DNA from: Taeniopygia guttata | Taxonomy: Eukaryota > Chordata > Aves > Passeriformes > Estrildidae | Reading direction: 5' to 3' | DNA: 64,000 nucleotides | Assembly: GCF_048771995.1 (NCBI RefSeq) | Contig: NC_133063.1 | Location: forward strand, 59,617,310-59,681,309 | Part shown: positions 49,246 through 61,584 of the stretch, in pieces | Layout: each line of letters begins with the position of its first letter | Position numbering within the stretch: position 1 is the first letter of the stretch | The notes under the pieces: model-generated | What the model was told of the DNA's origin: nothing | Databases searched by the model: none | The model's input: only the letters and a program-made list of their open reading frames with translations | Translations under genes and position numbers: made by a program

Positions 49246-52200
49246 GCTGGAAAGTAATCCTGATATCATTGTCTGATTCCAGAAGAAAAGAGAAGTCATA
49301 CTTTGCTTTTTAGTGAGGAAGCTAGGTGAGGGAAACTGTTGAGGGAATTACTTGACTCCACGAATACTTACTGTTCCATCTGACAAGAAATATTGGAAGT
49401 ACATAGATATTTATGAAGAAGCCTGTAAAGCGTCATAACAGGACTTAGAAAATGGATCAATTCTTTTACATCACTCATTTTAGGCATGCTAATAGCTATC
49501 TCGCTCTCACTACAATTGCAGCTGAAAATTTGTAGTAATGAGGAATATTCTGCAAAAGATGGAAAGCAAGAACTGTTTTAGCCCTAGAAAAAGCAGTAGA
49601 TGAAATGCACTGCATTAATTTGGCCAAAATATGCAAATCAAATTTTACAAATCAAACTAAATTTAAATAGTGCCTAAGAAATGGCACACGCAGGGACTCT
49701 TCACAAGTACTTCTCTAATTCTGGAAACTCCATAAGGACATGCACAAAAAATACACACTAAATGGTTATTAGGAAAAAGTCATCTGTCAATGGATTTATT
49801 TGCAAAGATCAGCTTTCTTTGTCTGTCTTACAAATCTACACATTACTTCATCATGATAATATCATTACAAGGTTGTATGGCATTGGCCAAGGTTAAATCG
49901 CACACACTTTATTTCAATCTACAAACTGAAGTCAATCAGCATGCCTTGATATCACTCCACCAAATTCTCAATAGAACTGAATAATAAAGAAGAGGTAAAT
50001 CAAACCTAACTACTTTAGCTCCAGCCAGACTGTCTCCACTCAAAGCATCCATTCAGCTGGGAAGTACATCAAAATTTATAGCACAGACATTTACCGTGAA
50101 AGGCTTTAACACTATGAGGAATCCTATACTCGTGCCTGGAAAGCCAATGATATGACACAGAGCCTATATTTGCACTGTCCTAGAGCAGTGCTCAGTAGCT
50201 GACTACAACAGCAAGCAAAAGTCTTTTTCATGCTCTGAATGTTATTTTCTCTGTGTACACTGATACTGGATTTGTTTTCCTCAAAGCTGAAAACAACAAA
50301 ACATTAGAAATGGTAACAGCTCCAGCCTTTTTTTTTCCTCTCCAACTGAGAGTACAGAATCCCAGAACACTGATGTCATTCTCCATCAAAAAGCTGGTCA
50401 ACACATTCCTATTTCCAATATCATGAATGAGTAGCACAGAGCAAAAAAATTCTTGCACAGCGAATACAGAGCAAATCTGTTTTCCTAGACAATGAAAGTT
50501 CATTAAAATAATTGTGATTGCAAACATTAATATTGCTGGCAACCTCATTATTTAATTCTCAACATTATCAGTGATAATATGAAAGAGATGAGTGTCTAAA
50601 TTACTCTCCTAACATGACAATAATCATCTTGTTTGGACAACCTCTCACAGATTTAGTGAGAGAAAGATGCTTAGTGTATCAGAGGGAGCGGAAGTAAACC
50701 TCTGTTTCCTCTTTCAACCATAAGTCTAATTATATCAGGTGAATTAGTTCCATACTATTTTTTTCATATTGGGGTCCAGATGTAGAAGGCAATTGCACAG
50801 CTGTTGGAGTGCATCCCCTTTGCAACATTTGTTTTGCTAACAGTTTGGATGACAAAGCCTGAATGTAATAAGAGGGGTATTTATCCAAGACTTGTGATCC
50901 TCAATCCTGTTTACCAAACAGGTAAACAACTTTACATTAATGTAACAGAACTCTTCATGCATTTCTGAATAATAAGCTGTCCTGATTCTTAAACAGCAAC
51001 ATCAGCACATAGCATGTTTGACATTTATTGTAAGGATTTCACCACAAAGAAATACAATAGTTTTCCGCTATCCTAGTCAAAATGGGATATTATGACTGAT
51101 TATATGACATCTTTTAGTGAGGGAGTTCTAATTGTGTTTATGTTGACCTAGCATTTCACTTGCTTTTCTTCACTATTTATAGGTTCTCTATGTAGAAATC
51201 CTTCTTGTTTTATCAGGGCCTTTTTTTATAACTAATTTGGTGATAATATTTATCTCTTTATTCTTCCCATCTAGAACAGTTCAGCATTTCAAAATCTCCC
51301 TGGTTTTTTTTCCTCTAAGTTTACTTCAGCAAATCTTGGAAAGAAAGTTATGTTTAGAACTTAAAAAGGTACCAGCTGTTAATGGACAGAAAGTTTCAGC
51401 TTGAGAGATCATACTTTCAAAATTATTTTTGGCCTATATTGGCTCTGAATAATTCAAATTTTCCTTACTCTGGTGCCTTTGTCTTCTCTTGTGTTTGCTA
51501 ATTGCTGGTCAATGGCTATGCATTCACTTTTCGGGAGGGCTTTTAATCTGACATGACCAATGCATATTAAGAAAAAAACAAGTGAAAAGCTGAAACACAA
51601 CACCATAAGGCAAGCTATATGAAGTCAAGCATAGCCTGAGTTGCTAACCCTGAAAGTTTATTTTTTGATAGAACTCCATTTCTTTGCTGGAGCAAGTCAG
51701 TGGGGGACTATTTTTTATTCTGTTATAAATCTGTTAGAGTTGAGAAAAGTAATAATTTCTTCTCTGCTAGGTATTACAAAATTGGAAGAGAATGATATTG
51801 TGTGTTGCCCCAAAATGTCTTCAGAAGTTTCAACATTTCTTTGGAAAGGGAAAATTCATACTGGATTTCATTCTGAAATGAGATTTCATTTCAGATATTT
51901 CAAATCAAACTCCCAACAACAACAGAAGTAACCACAGTTTTTAAGTGCTACTCTATGGAACTTTGCAAACCTGAAAACCCTCCTGGACTGCTGATTTCTA
52001 GGGCAACACACAGGATAGGAGCTTTCAGGGGAGCCAACCCATTAAATCTTAGATCACAAACCTGACAATACATTATAGGCATATACCAAGCATACAGCTG
52101 AGCAAACTGGCAAACCCCTGATAGAAATTTCCCTGGCAGCTAATCTTGGCAGCTCTCCTTGCAGGAAGTGTTTTCAGTCTGTCCCAAGATTCCCAGGTCA

Positions 52201-54897
52201 GTGTTTTCTTCTGAGCTGATTTCATGTTATTTAGTTCACATTTTTTAACAGAAAAAGAAGATCTATTTGGACATTTCTGAACAGTTCTAATAAAATTTGT
52301 CACTAGGGTTACCAGCAACAGCTGGTAATAGACAGAATGTAAAATACATATAATCAGGCATCAGTAACAGCTGGTAATTGTCAGAATATATAAAATCAGG
52401 CATTATTCCCTTTATCTCAGATTCCCCTGGTTTTGTTTTTGGTGAATTCATTTTCACTGTAGACAACCTATTGAATCCTGTTACCTGTCATATCCTTTAG
52501 TTCACAGTTCTTACTGAGCTTGAGTTCTGAGTCACATCCTTCATATTGCAGCCACTTGCTTGATCTTTCCCAGGCAAAAGTCTTTCTCCTCACTAACCTT
52601 CCAGATTAATCCTGCTGTTTCTTGAAAGTACTAACCTCCCTTCCTGCTGTGAAGAAGTTTTTATATTTTCTAAGAAAGGAAGATTCACATACAGTGAATT
52701 TGGTTTGCTAGAGCAGCTAGTTTTAAACACATATTGTTCAAGTAATTCTAAAATATATTAAGAGATGCCTAATTAATTAAGATATAGCTGAAACTGCCTA
52801 CTGTGCGCTGTGTTATGTAGAACCATGCTCTGAAATGACTAGCATTAATAAAAGTCTGAGGCCCCCTTGGGATTCTAATAAACTATTTCTGATTATCCAC
52901 AGGCTGACAGTGACTGACAGTGGTATGTCCTGTTTTTCCACACTAACACAGGTTTTCTAGAAACCCTCACCTTACATCAGCAATCTTAACCCATTTGAGT
53001 TAAATTTCCCAACACACTTCAACACATGTGAAATAGCAAACATGGATTGCTGTCAGGTCTGCAGTTTTTTCATATGATGCATTTTCTGAGAGGAAAACTT
53101 GACCTTATTCTCATTCAAACTCCTTCCAACACTGAAATATATTGAAGGCCTTCTGTGCATACATATTATTTGTCACAGATGACCTCTGAAATGCAGTAAG
53201 ATTTGCTCAAACATATGCTTCATCAGAGGGTGCACCATATATATCACTTCTGTCTTCTGAAAATATTAACTTGAGATATTTTCAAGACTACATGTTATTC
53301 TAGAGATTGCATTTTGAAGAAATGTGTGAAGAAACGTCTCTGTGAAGGAAGCTGGCTAGCCATATGTATTCATAACATTTATACAAAGCTCAAACACCTG
53401 CGACTCAGATACCTAAGGTTTTTATATAATCCCTTACTAAATCTGATTCCATGGGGTAAAGCTGAGCTACATTGAGTCCAACTTCCATATGCTGTCTGAC
53501 AATACTGCTTCAAGACAAACTCTTCTCACATGTCTTAAATCAACATAGAGAAGAAGCTCCACAGGAATCTGAAAGATCAGAAGAATAATTTGGTGTCACC
53601 TTGAGTGCTGTCAAGCACAAAGGATGACCAAAATAGATACTGCTCTGTTCCAGTACATTATGGTTACCATATGTGACTTAAGAAGTATATCATAATATCT
53701 CATGACAATGTCTACCAAAGCACAAACAACAGGAACCTCTCCCACCAATATATTATTACAACAACTCATGAACTGATTTCTCAGCTGCAACTGCAACTGT
53801 TGCCTGGTCTTACTCCATGAATAATCAAAATCTTGCCTATAAAAATACATATATTCATTAAAAGTGAATCTATAGTTAATTCGTTGTTGGTGCTGGTTTT
53901 AATGCTCTTATCTAATAATGGGATTTCAAATACAGGATAGGGATGATGAGTTAACTACATGTGTCAAGGCCTTTTGCCAGGTCACAGCCAGGGTGAAAGG
54001 TTTTGGGGCTACAGTCTGGAGAGACAAAGGTCAGCCAGCAAAGAGCATGGTTACATGCAGCTCATTAGCCTCCTAGGAAGCAGCCTGCAGCTGCAGCAGA
54101 GAAGAAAGTGGGGAAGGGAGTTCCTAGTGAAATTCACAGGGTAAGGTTTGATCTTAAACTGTAATGAAGAGTTTCTAAAGATTTTGTTGTTGTTGTTTCA
54201 TGCTATTCCTGAATTAAAAATATGTTTAAACAGTACTTCTATCTTGCTGTGGCTTTCTAAGAACTTAGTGGCAAAAATCACAGAGAACTATTTTTCCATG
54301 TGGATAGGAAAATATATGGGATGTTACAGGTTTCAGATCATTACTCTGAAATTTTAGTCTTCCCCAACTGGATATTTACAATTATGATTTAAAAGAGATG
54401 GGAAGTATTGGATAGTAATCATGTCTTGTTTGTTATAGCGGAGATTCTGCAAGTCTTCAAAGAAGCAGACTTCATTTTCAACAAATACCAATTTGTCTTG
54501 AAGGCTGAGTTCTGGGGGTGATTTCTTCAGAGGAGAATGGATTCAGACATTTCCTAACAAGAGAAGATGAAGGAACTTGCAGAGATTGTGATTCCCTGGG
54601 AGAATCGGAATAATTAGCAGCAACTTGCTTTTTTATTTAGTATGTAGTTTAGTTAGTTTTTTAGTTAGTATGTAGCACAGATCTGTAGCAAGTCGCATCA
54701 TACTATCACTGCAAGCAGGAGTCTGATAAATGCTGTAGCATAATGGCTGTAATGCATCCAGCATCTGGGATGAGCTAAACCTGTACATGGCTGAAGTATA
54801 GGCATATCATGCTTGTTCAACTATGCCATGCCATCAAGTAAAATACAAGGGAACATTTCAATAAATGTCAGAGTTTGGCATCTACAAAATTAGCACA
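49246..54897. other. Unique sequence, no gene seen
   Basis: AT-rich non-coding sequence apart from a tandem duplication at 52313-52403 and a TTAG/GTATGTAG patch near 54640-54680. Confidence 0.5.
52313..52403. repeat. Tandem duplication, 49/42-bp unit
   Basis: Copies at 52313-52361 and 52362-52403 share CAG-AACAGCTGGTAAT and AATCAGGCAT. Each carries the E-box CAGCTG. The second copy has a small deletion. Confidence 0.92.
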
Positions 54898-55118
54898 GCA
54901 TTGTCAGGAACGGGACCACATTCCCAGTACTAGAAGTGATTTCAGCATTTATTGTAATAAAAAAGGAAAGGCCTAAAGCAAGGGGGCCCGCGGGCTGAGC
55001 AGGTGCGTTCCCGTCGAGGATGCTGCGGCACCGGCGCTGGTCTGCTGAGCAGCGATGTCCCCGATGGTCCAGGTAGGGCGGCACGGCTTCACTGGGTCAG
55101 AAGTTCCTTTTTATCCTG

Positions 55119-55128
55119 TTTTTTATCC
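55119..55128 (-). promoter_or_regulatory. TATA box of the solo LTR
   Basis: GGATAAAAAA on the minus strand, with a second ATAAAA copy just downstream (about 55108-55116). It lies upstream of the AATAAA signal at 54947-54952. Confidence 0.5.
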
Positions 55129-55152
55129 CTTTGGATTGGTTTCTGTTTGGAT

Positions 55153-55170
55153 CCTTCATTTGCATGAAGG
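55153..55170. promoter_or_regulatory. Palindrome containing an octamer (ATTTGCAT) site
   Basis: CCTTCATTTGCATGAAGG has perfect 7-base arms and a 4-base centre, and holds ATTTGCAT, the classic POU/Oct factor site. It lies about 25-45 bases upstream of the LTR's TATA box. Binding is inferred from the motif only. Confidence 0.5.
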
Positions 55171-55392
55171 TTTAAGGCGCTTGATTGCCCCATTACCGTT
55201 CTGTCCAGGCAGGTTCGTTTCGCTTGGGGGTGGTGCACTGTACTTAGATGTAATATGGTACGTTGAGTACCGTATTTCTTAACAGTTTAAGAAATACCCA
55301 TTTAAACCTCTTTTACCATAACTAAACTGACAGTACATGCTTCACAACTATCTACTATTTTACAATAGTTTCTAACCTATTTTTAACAGCAT

Positions 55393-57285
55393 GAAGTATG
55401 CTGTAAAAGCTGAAAGATAAAAGAAAAGGATCTGTCTTCATAAAAGTCTGTGTCTTGTCTTGGCATGGGATTAAAACAGGTAGGCAGAGGTGCACATTGA
55501 AAATTGTTCCCAGCCATGTTGGTACAGACACAGTTGTAGAAAACATCTGCAACTATATCTGTAAAATATATTATCATTTTGTTAGGAATATGATTTTATT
55601 GCAATTCTGCCTTAAATTAGTGTGCGAACTTATAAAAGACAAAACACCTCATATATGTAGTCTGCACCCACTTCATAAATACAGGTCTTTTTTACTCAAT
55701 CCCTTTGAAATTCAGGCTGTTTTTCTGGCTTTAAGTTACCTGTTGCTAAGCAAAGACTTGCGCAAAAACTTCACTGTTCATTTCAAGTCGTTTGCACATG
55801 CTTCCGTAGACACATGAAACAAGATCAGAGCCTATTTACAAAACAAAGTGGGGAACATATTTGAAAGATAAGAAGTAAGAACCAAAAGATTTTGTTATCT
55901 TAGTCACAGACAAGAAAAAGCTGTGAATTATCTGGGTCCTGGTTTAGAGCCCTCAGGCTGTAGCAGAGGAAATACAGTTTTCTGTCTGCAGACTGTGAAC
56001 CTGGACAGAAGAGCAGTACAGAAAAATTCACACAGTTTATGTGAAACCAAAAATGATCGACAAATTTTTGTCAGGTAAGAAAGCCTGATCTCCATGTTTA
56101 ACTTAAAGGCATTAAGGGCTTCTTATTTACAGATCAGACTGCTCAGGAAAATAATTGCTCACACTTTAATAACAACTTCAGAGAGATATACTCAATTCTA
56201 CAGGAATCTTTCAAGTAACAAGAGCAGCTGAAGAAAAATATAAAGGAATAACTCTGTTTGGTATGGAACAAGAGCAAAGGTAAGCAGGGGAAGAAGGAAG
56301 CAGCATGAAGGAAAGAACGCAGGATGGAGATGTGGTGATCTACAGCGTTTGAAGGAAAAAAATCACCTTGCCCTGTGGCACAGGAAAAAAGGAGCAGCAT
56401 CTGCAGTGTCTGTCAGCCTTAACTGCCATATTTATAACACCTGATCAGCAAACCATTTGATTGCAGATGGATTGGGAAACCAGCTGCCGTTACTGCTGAG
56501 ATAAGCAGCACATTCATGTGGTGTCATGTGGCTGAGAACTGACGAGGTGTGTTCTGAGTCCAGTGGGCAACTGTTAGCTGTTGATAGGAAACCCGCAAAA
56601 TGAGAAGTGTTGCTGCAGATACCATCATAGCTGGCACAGAGAGCTTCCTTCTGTGCTAAGCAGTAGCGCAGTGTGAACTCTGATCAGAGCAGATCACCAA
56701 AACATCTTGGGGAATATTGCTTTGGGTTCTGACTAGTATGCTGCCAAATAGAAAACAAAATTTTAGAGGGAATGATTCAATCCAGAATTGCCTTAGCTTT
56801 GGTGGATACACCTGAGCCTAGTTTCAACTGCATTTCTGGCTCTGTAGAGGTTTTTGTCTAATGCATTGAAGCCCCTGATGAAGGCACTTCTTTTAATTTG
56901 TAGTCTTGAACTACATGAAGACTGATTCCTGGGTTATTATGTCCCATTTAAAACTGTCTGCTTAACTACACTGTTAGCATTATCACCTCAACAGCAGTAC
57001 AGAAAACTCCAGGTCAGGTAAGGTACTGACTTAAGCACATCACTGAACTGAGCATGGAAGACAGTTGCTAGTTCAGGACAGAAGCACTGACAGTGCAATG
57101 GCAAATGGTTTTTACACTCTGTTTTGCAAGTGCCACTTGGTACACTGCCAGGCTGGAAACCCTTACCACGCAAGAAGTACCTGCTCAGCTACATGGGTCT
57201 GTCACTTGGAGGACAAGTAACTGACATCCAGTACTAGCTTAACATTTGTCTACATAAGAGGATGTCAAGGGTAATGATGCACATG
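55393..57285. other. Unique sequence, no gene seen
   Basis: A 120-codon plus-strand frame at 55455-55817 starts inside ordinary sequence and has no recognisable domain. I do not call it. Confidence 0.5.
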
Positions 57286-57337
57286 CTTATCACAAGTGCT
57301 TATCACCAGTGTTTATCACCAGTGCTTATCACAAGTG
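57286..57337. repeat. 13-bp tandem repeat, four units, each with a GATA-type site
   Basis: Four head-to-tail copies: CTTATCACAAGTG, CTTATCACCAGTG, TTTATCACCAGTG, CTTATCACAAGTG. Units 1 and 4 are identical. Each holds TTATCA, the reverse of TGATAA (GATA-factor core). Units 1 and 4 also hold CAAGTG, an NKX2-type core. Whether factors bind here is inference. Confidence 0.93.
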
Positions 57338-57380
57338 TCTGCTGATGATGGAGAAGTAGTAATATGTCTTTCCCATTCAT

Positions 57381-57434
57381 TTTGGTTTTGGTTTGGTTTT
57401 TTTTTGTTTGTTTTTTGTTTTTTTTTTTTTTTTC
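57381..57434. repeat. T-rich tract ending in poly(T)
   Basis: TTTGG words lead into about 17 T followed by CAGG. It resembles a polypyrimidine-AG acceptor, but no exon is recognisable after it. Confidence 0.9.
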
Positions 57435-60400
57435 AGGAGATGGGCAGAAAGAGAAGGGAACAGGACAGTGTAGCTTATGATTTAGATGGAAGCTCACTAT
57501 TAGGGTATGGTTTTTACTTCCTGAATTGCATTCTGAGTTGTTTACTGGAATCAACAATATAGAAGAGATTGGAGAACTTGGCCTATTCTTCAAATGAATA
57601 AACCTTATTGTACTTGCAATTTTGCTGGCACAATTCCTCCATTTTGTCAGCTAAGTCTCTTACTGTGGACTGCATAAAAAAAAAAAAAAACCATTAGAAA
57701 AAAATATGACTCTTCATGCATATCAGGAGGTGACTGAGGGGGAGAGAAATTTTTAGGAATGTTAATAATTTGTATGTGACATGAAGTGGGGAAGAACACT
57801 TTGTGTTCTGTCCATTTCTGCCTGAACAAGCCTCAGGTTGTCACCCTGCTCCCTACTAAAATAAATGCTAAGCATTACTAATGACCAATGAACTTCATCG
57901 TTCAGAGCATTTGTGAAATACAGTTTTTGGACCCACTGAGAAGTGAAGCTGTATTTGTTTCTCAGAAAAAATTCCAAAGTTTTTCACCAAAAGAAGACTC
58001 AAAATTCTACTGTTACTACAATGAAAACAACGTTAAAGAATTTAAGTAGCTGAAGAATTGTATTAATAAGCAACCAAGAGATTACAACACTATAACTGGC
58101 TCATGTGATAAGAAACAGTTCATGCTGTTTCTGCAATTCGGCATTAAAAATTACACAGCAGACAAGTAATGGTAAAAAGCTGACAGTATTGAGTTACTAA
58201 AGGTTTATTAACCTTTTCAATAGAAATACAAATGAGTCAAATATTTGGAAGAAGAAATAGAAATATCAGTGTTGGTATAGAAGTATGATAAGCAAATTGT
58301 ATGTTGGTTCTGGCCTTATTTTATCATTGAAGATCATGTTAAAATGTCACAGCATGGAAAAAACTCCAAAGAAGTTGGAAATTTCAAGTATAAGTTCTTA
58401 TAGTTACCTTTTAAAATCTCTTGTAGCTGGGTAAATTATAGCAGTCAAAATACCTCTTTAATAAGAGCTATTGAGAAAAGCAGATGAAAACAATACAAAT
58501 AGAAAATTTTTAACTGGATTCTCTCTTGATGAATGTATCTCTGGGCTTGGAAAACTTAATATCTTCTTTTTTAGGCAATGAACATCTTTGGTGGATGGTT
58601 CTACTGAAAGATCCAAAAGTGTTTAAAAGAACTATTAATTTGAGTATTAAAAATATTAAAAATACTCCAGCTCAAGCCACTTACAGTTACAGCTTAAAAC
58701 ACCCAAGAATGCACAGAGACTAACATCTGTGCTACTTATAAAGAAACTAGCTAAGGGCTCTATACCTGGACTTCAGGTCGCTTAATTAGCATTGCCTCTG
58801 TCCTGGGACAGAGTAATTGATGTGGATTTGCCTTGTGTCAACAAAGCAATTCATAGGTCATGCTGCAAGATGGATTCAATTATGTCCACACAATTTTAAA
58901 AGGGTGCTTCTTTTGATTTCAATCAGGAGAAAGAAGATGTGCAAATACTGAAGTCCGATGTACTATGGGTGGAGGTGTAATAACCTACTTAGCATAGGTT
59001 GTCTGCCTTAGCTGCATAGGCGAAGTTTGCTGCAACTCCCAGTTTAGAGAACTTAGGCCCAGATGCCCAGAGCTGGAAGGACTTCACACTCTTAAGCGGT
59101 GATGAGAGCTTATATAAGTATCTGCAATCCATGTTTATTGTCGAGGTGCATAGCCAGATTCATCCATTTAGCCATGTAGGTCCTGCAGATTCAATCCCAA
59201 GTTTTTCATGGGGACTAGATTTGATGTGGCTGTTCTTTAATTATTTATGGATATGCAGAAAGATTAAGCTGATTTTGGGCATTGCCTCAGAATGAACTAA
59301 GCCAGGGACTCAAGCCATTCATTGTTACTCATTCATTTGGGCAAGTTAAATGCAATACAAAGTGTGCTAGATAATGTCTTTTTGTATGCTCTCCAACAGC
59401 AATGAGATATGTGCCAATTATATCAGTGGGTGGGGAATGCACCCCGAATCCCCATTTTCCAGTTCCAATTTCTTCAGTTGAATTTGTGAGCTTTACCTAG
59501 AAATGAGAACTCAGGTTCTTGTTGACAACTCTTTTTTCCATATAATAGAGATTATATATTTTAAATCCACCATTCAGATTAGTATGCAAAGGGGGGGATA
59601 CATGTATCACACTTTGCAGATAATGAGTTACCTTGCCTTTTACAAACAGGGTTCCAGTTACTGGAAGCATCCATAACTGCAAAGAGATATTTGTTGCAGA
59701 ACACCCTAACTGTTCTGGGAGCAATTACTTCTGATAGCTGATGCCATATAGGACAGCTCACTGATACAAAAATCATTGCATTTGGCAGGCCAAGGTACCA
59801 ACAAGACCAACAGGTTTATTATTGCCAAGGGAATATGCTGCCTTCTGCATAAATTTGCTCTTCTGTTAGTGACATCAGTAAGAACTCAGTGATGGAAGAC
59901 CTTTCAAAAGCCTAGAGAGATTGACTTTCAAAAGTTATTTCAGCTAAAGTAGAAATGAATTTATTAAATGAAACTAAAAAACTTCTTTTTGAACTTGCTG
60001 TTCACAGATGCAAAGGTAGTCTGATTTCCAAGTAGTTTGATCCAGAAAAAAAAGATAAATGTTAAATAGGAGGTCATGTTTGTACCTTCTGTATTTTAGG
60101 GTACATAAGACAAAAATTATTCCTAGTATAGTGATATAAGATGTAAAGCTTCCTCACTGACTTATGCTGTGTCAAAACATGCTGATTCAACTAAAGCAAG
60201 ATACTTTATTTGGATTTCATTCTGCTTTTGTAGTTTTCTACTGTAACAATTGGATTTTGTACTAAGCATTTAATATTTACTATTTTCTATTTACGAAAAA
60301 ATATCCATATTATAATAAAGTATTTTGACAGCACCAAAATTTACACAGTGACAGAAGCAATTATCTGTGGTTTAAGACTTCATTCCACAAGAAATTTAAA

Positions 60401-61321
60401 ATATTTTACCTTATTTCATTCTACAGTCTGATTCCCACCTCTCATAATGAGCTGTTCTTCTGGCCTCTGGCCATCATTTTTTCACTGGGGATGTTTCCAA
60501 AATCACTTTGAGTCAGCACTTAAAAAGCCATCTTCTAGTTGGTTGCTTAGTACATCTTGTTTTGTCATCTGTTTCTGTAGTGAATAAAACGCCGTAACCT
60601 TACAGTTACCCTGTTGCAGAAAGGAACAGGCATAAGTCCATTTTGGTTCGAAATTGTAAATCTCCATTAATTTAATTTTTTAGTCATAGCATTTTTCAAA
60701 GACTTTTTAAATAAGAGCAGCTTATTTTTATAAGTGGTATTTATAGCATCTATCGAAACTGTTGAAGTCACATTCTTATCTGACAAGCTCAACATTCAAT
60801 GTGTTCTGAAAACTGAACATATTTTATAGCAGCTTTCTTCTACAGAGTGAAAATGGAAACTCCTGATGATGAAGCCAAATGAGAAAAAAATCTAAACAGA
60901 GAAGTATCTGCTTAAGAAGCAGTAGTAAATCTGAGGCAGAAATACAGCCAGCAGTGGACTGAGATGTACAATGCTCTGCAGTGGGAGCTGAGATTTAGTG
61001 TCCTCCCATTGAATCTGAGAAACAACCTTACCTTTGAAGATAGGGTAAGGTGTATTGAACAATCCAGGTTAGTGCCAACATCTACTCCGTATAAAGATCC
61101 AGCTTTCTATGCACAAATCCTGAGTGAACATTCATGGGATTTACCTTCTCCTCTATGCCTTGAAACCTGCCTGGCCTACAACCTGCACAGTGGGGCCAAA
61201 GTACAGTTCATCAATCTCCCAGGTCCAGGGGCTTCATTCTGCCTTACCTATGACCATGCAACAGGATCACAAAAATCTGATACAATAGAAGCCATAAACA
61301 TATTTAGAAAATCAAATTGAG
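57435..61321. other. Unique sequence, no supportable gene
   Basis: Includes a 118-codon ATG frame at 60964-61320 that ends in the first base before the GATA array. It has mixed composition and no motif I know. Its length is about what chance gives across this window, so it is not called as a gene. Confidence 0.5.
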
Positions 61322-61379
<58 letters not shown>

Positions 61380-61380
61380 T
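61322..61380. repeat. (GATA)n microsatellite
   Basis: About 14 perfect tetranucleotide units. Likely polymorphic in length. Confidence 0.98.
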
Positions 61381-61563
61381 TTGACATTTCTGACTTAGAA
61401 CAGGAAAAATGCAACCAAACAAAAAAACTAGACTTAGCACAAATTTGGTACTAAAAAAGAGAGTCTTCTATGAGATGAAGAGAGGCTCTCTCTTTATCTA
61501 ACACTGATGTATTAAAAACATCTGTTTATCACTCAGTGATTACTGTATCTACAATTTGACCTC

Positions 61564-61584
61564 TTTTTTTTTTTTTTTTTTTTT
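61564..61584. repeat. Poly(T) run
   Basis: 21 T followed by CAGAG. Again acceptor-like by chance; no exon follows that I can support. Confidence 0.95.

Larger units (their letters stand above)
54902..55388 (-). mobile_element. Solo LTR with apparent 4-bp target duplication
   Basis: A 487-bp GC-rich block starts TGTCAGGAAC and ends TTTTAACA, so it has TG...CA ends. It is flanked by GCAT on both sides (54898-54901 and 55389-55392). On the minus strand a TATA box (GGATAAAAAA, 55119-55128) is followed about 170 bases later by AATAAA at 54947-54952, as in an LTR with a long GC-rich R/U5. No internal region is present. A 4-bp duplication would fit a class I (gammaretrovirus-like) origin, but four matching bases are weak evidence. 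U3 contains an octamer palindrome at 55153-55170. Confidence 0.72.

Noticed and set aside
57415..57562. Poly(T)-CAGG and T-run-CAGAG (61564-61589) as splice acceptors
   Set aside because: Acceptor-like by composition only. No following frame with domain content or credible donor.
60964..61320. 118-codon ATG frame with mixed composition
   Set aside because: Length is about what chance gives over six frames of 64 kb AT-rich DNA. No motif, no splice signals, and it abuts a microsatellite.
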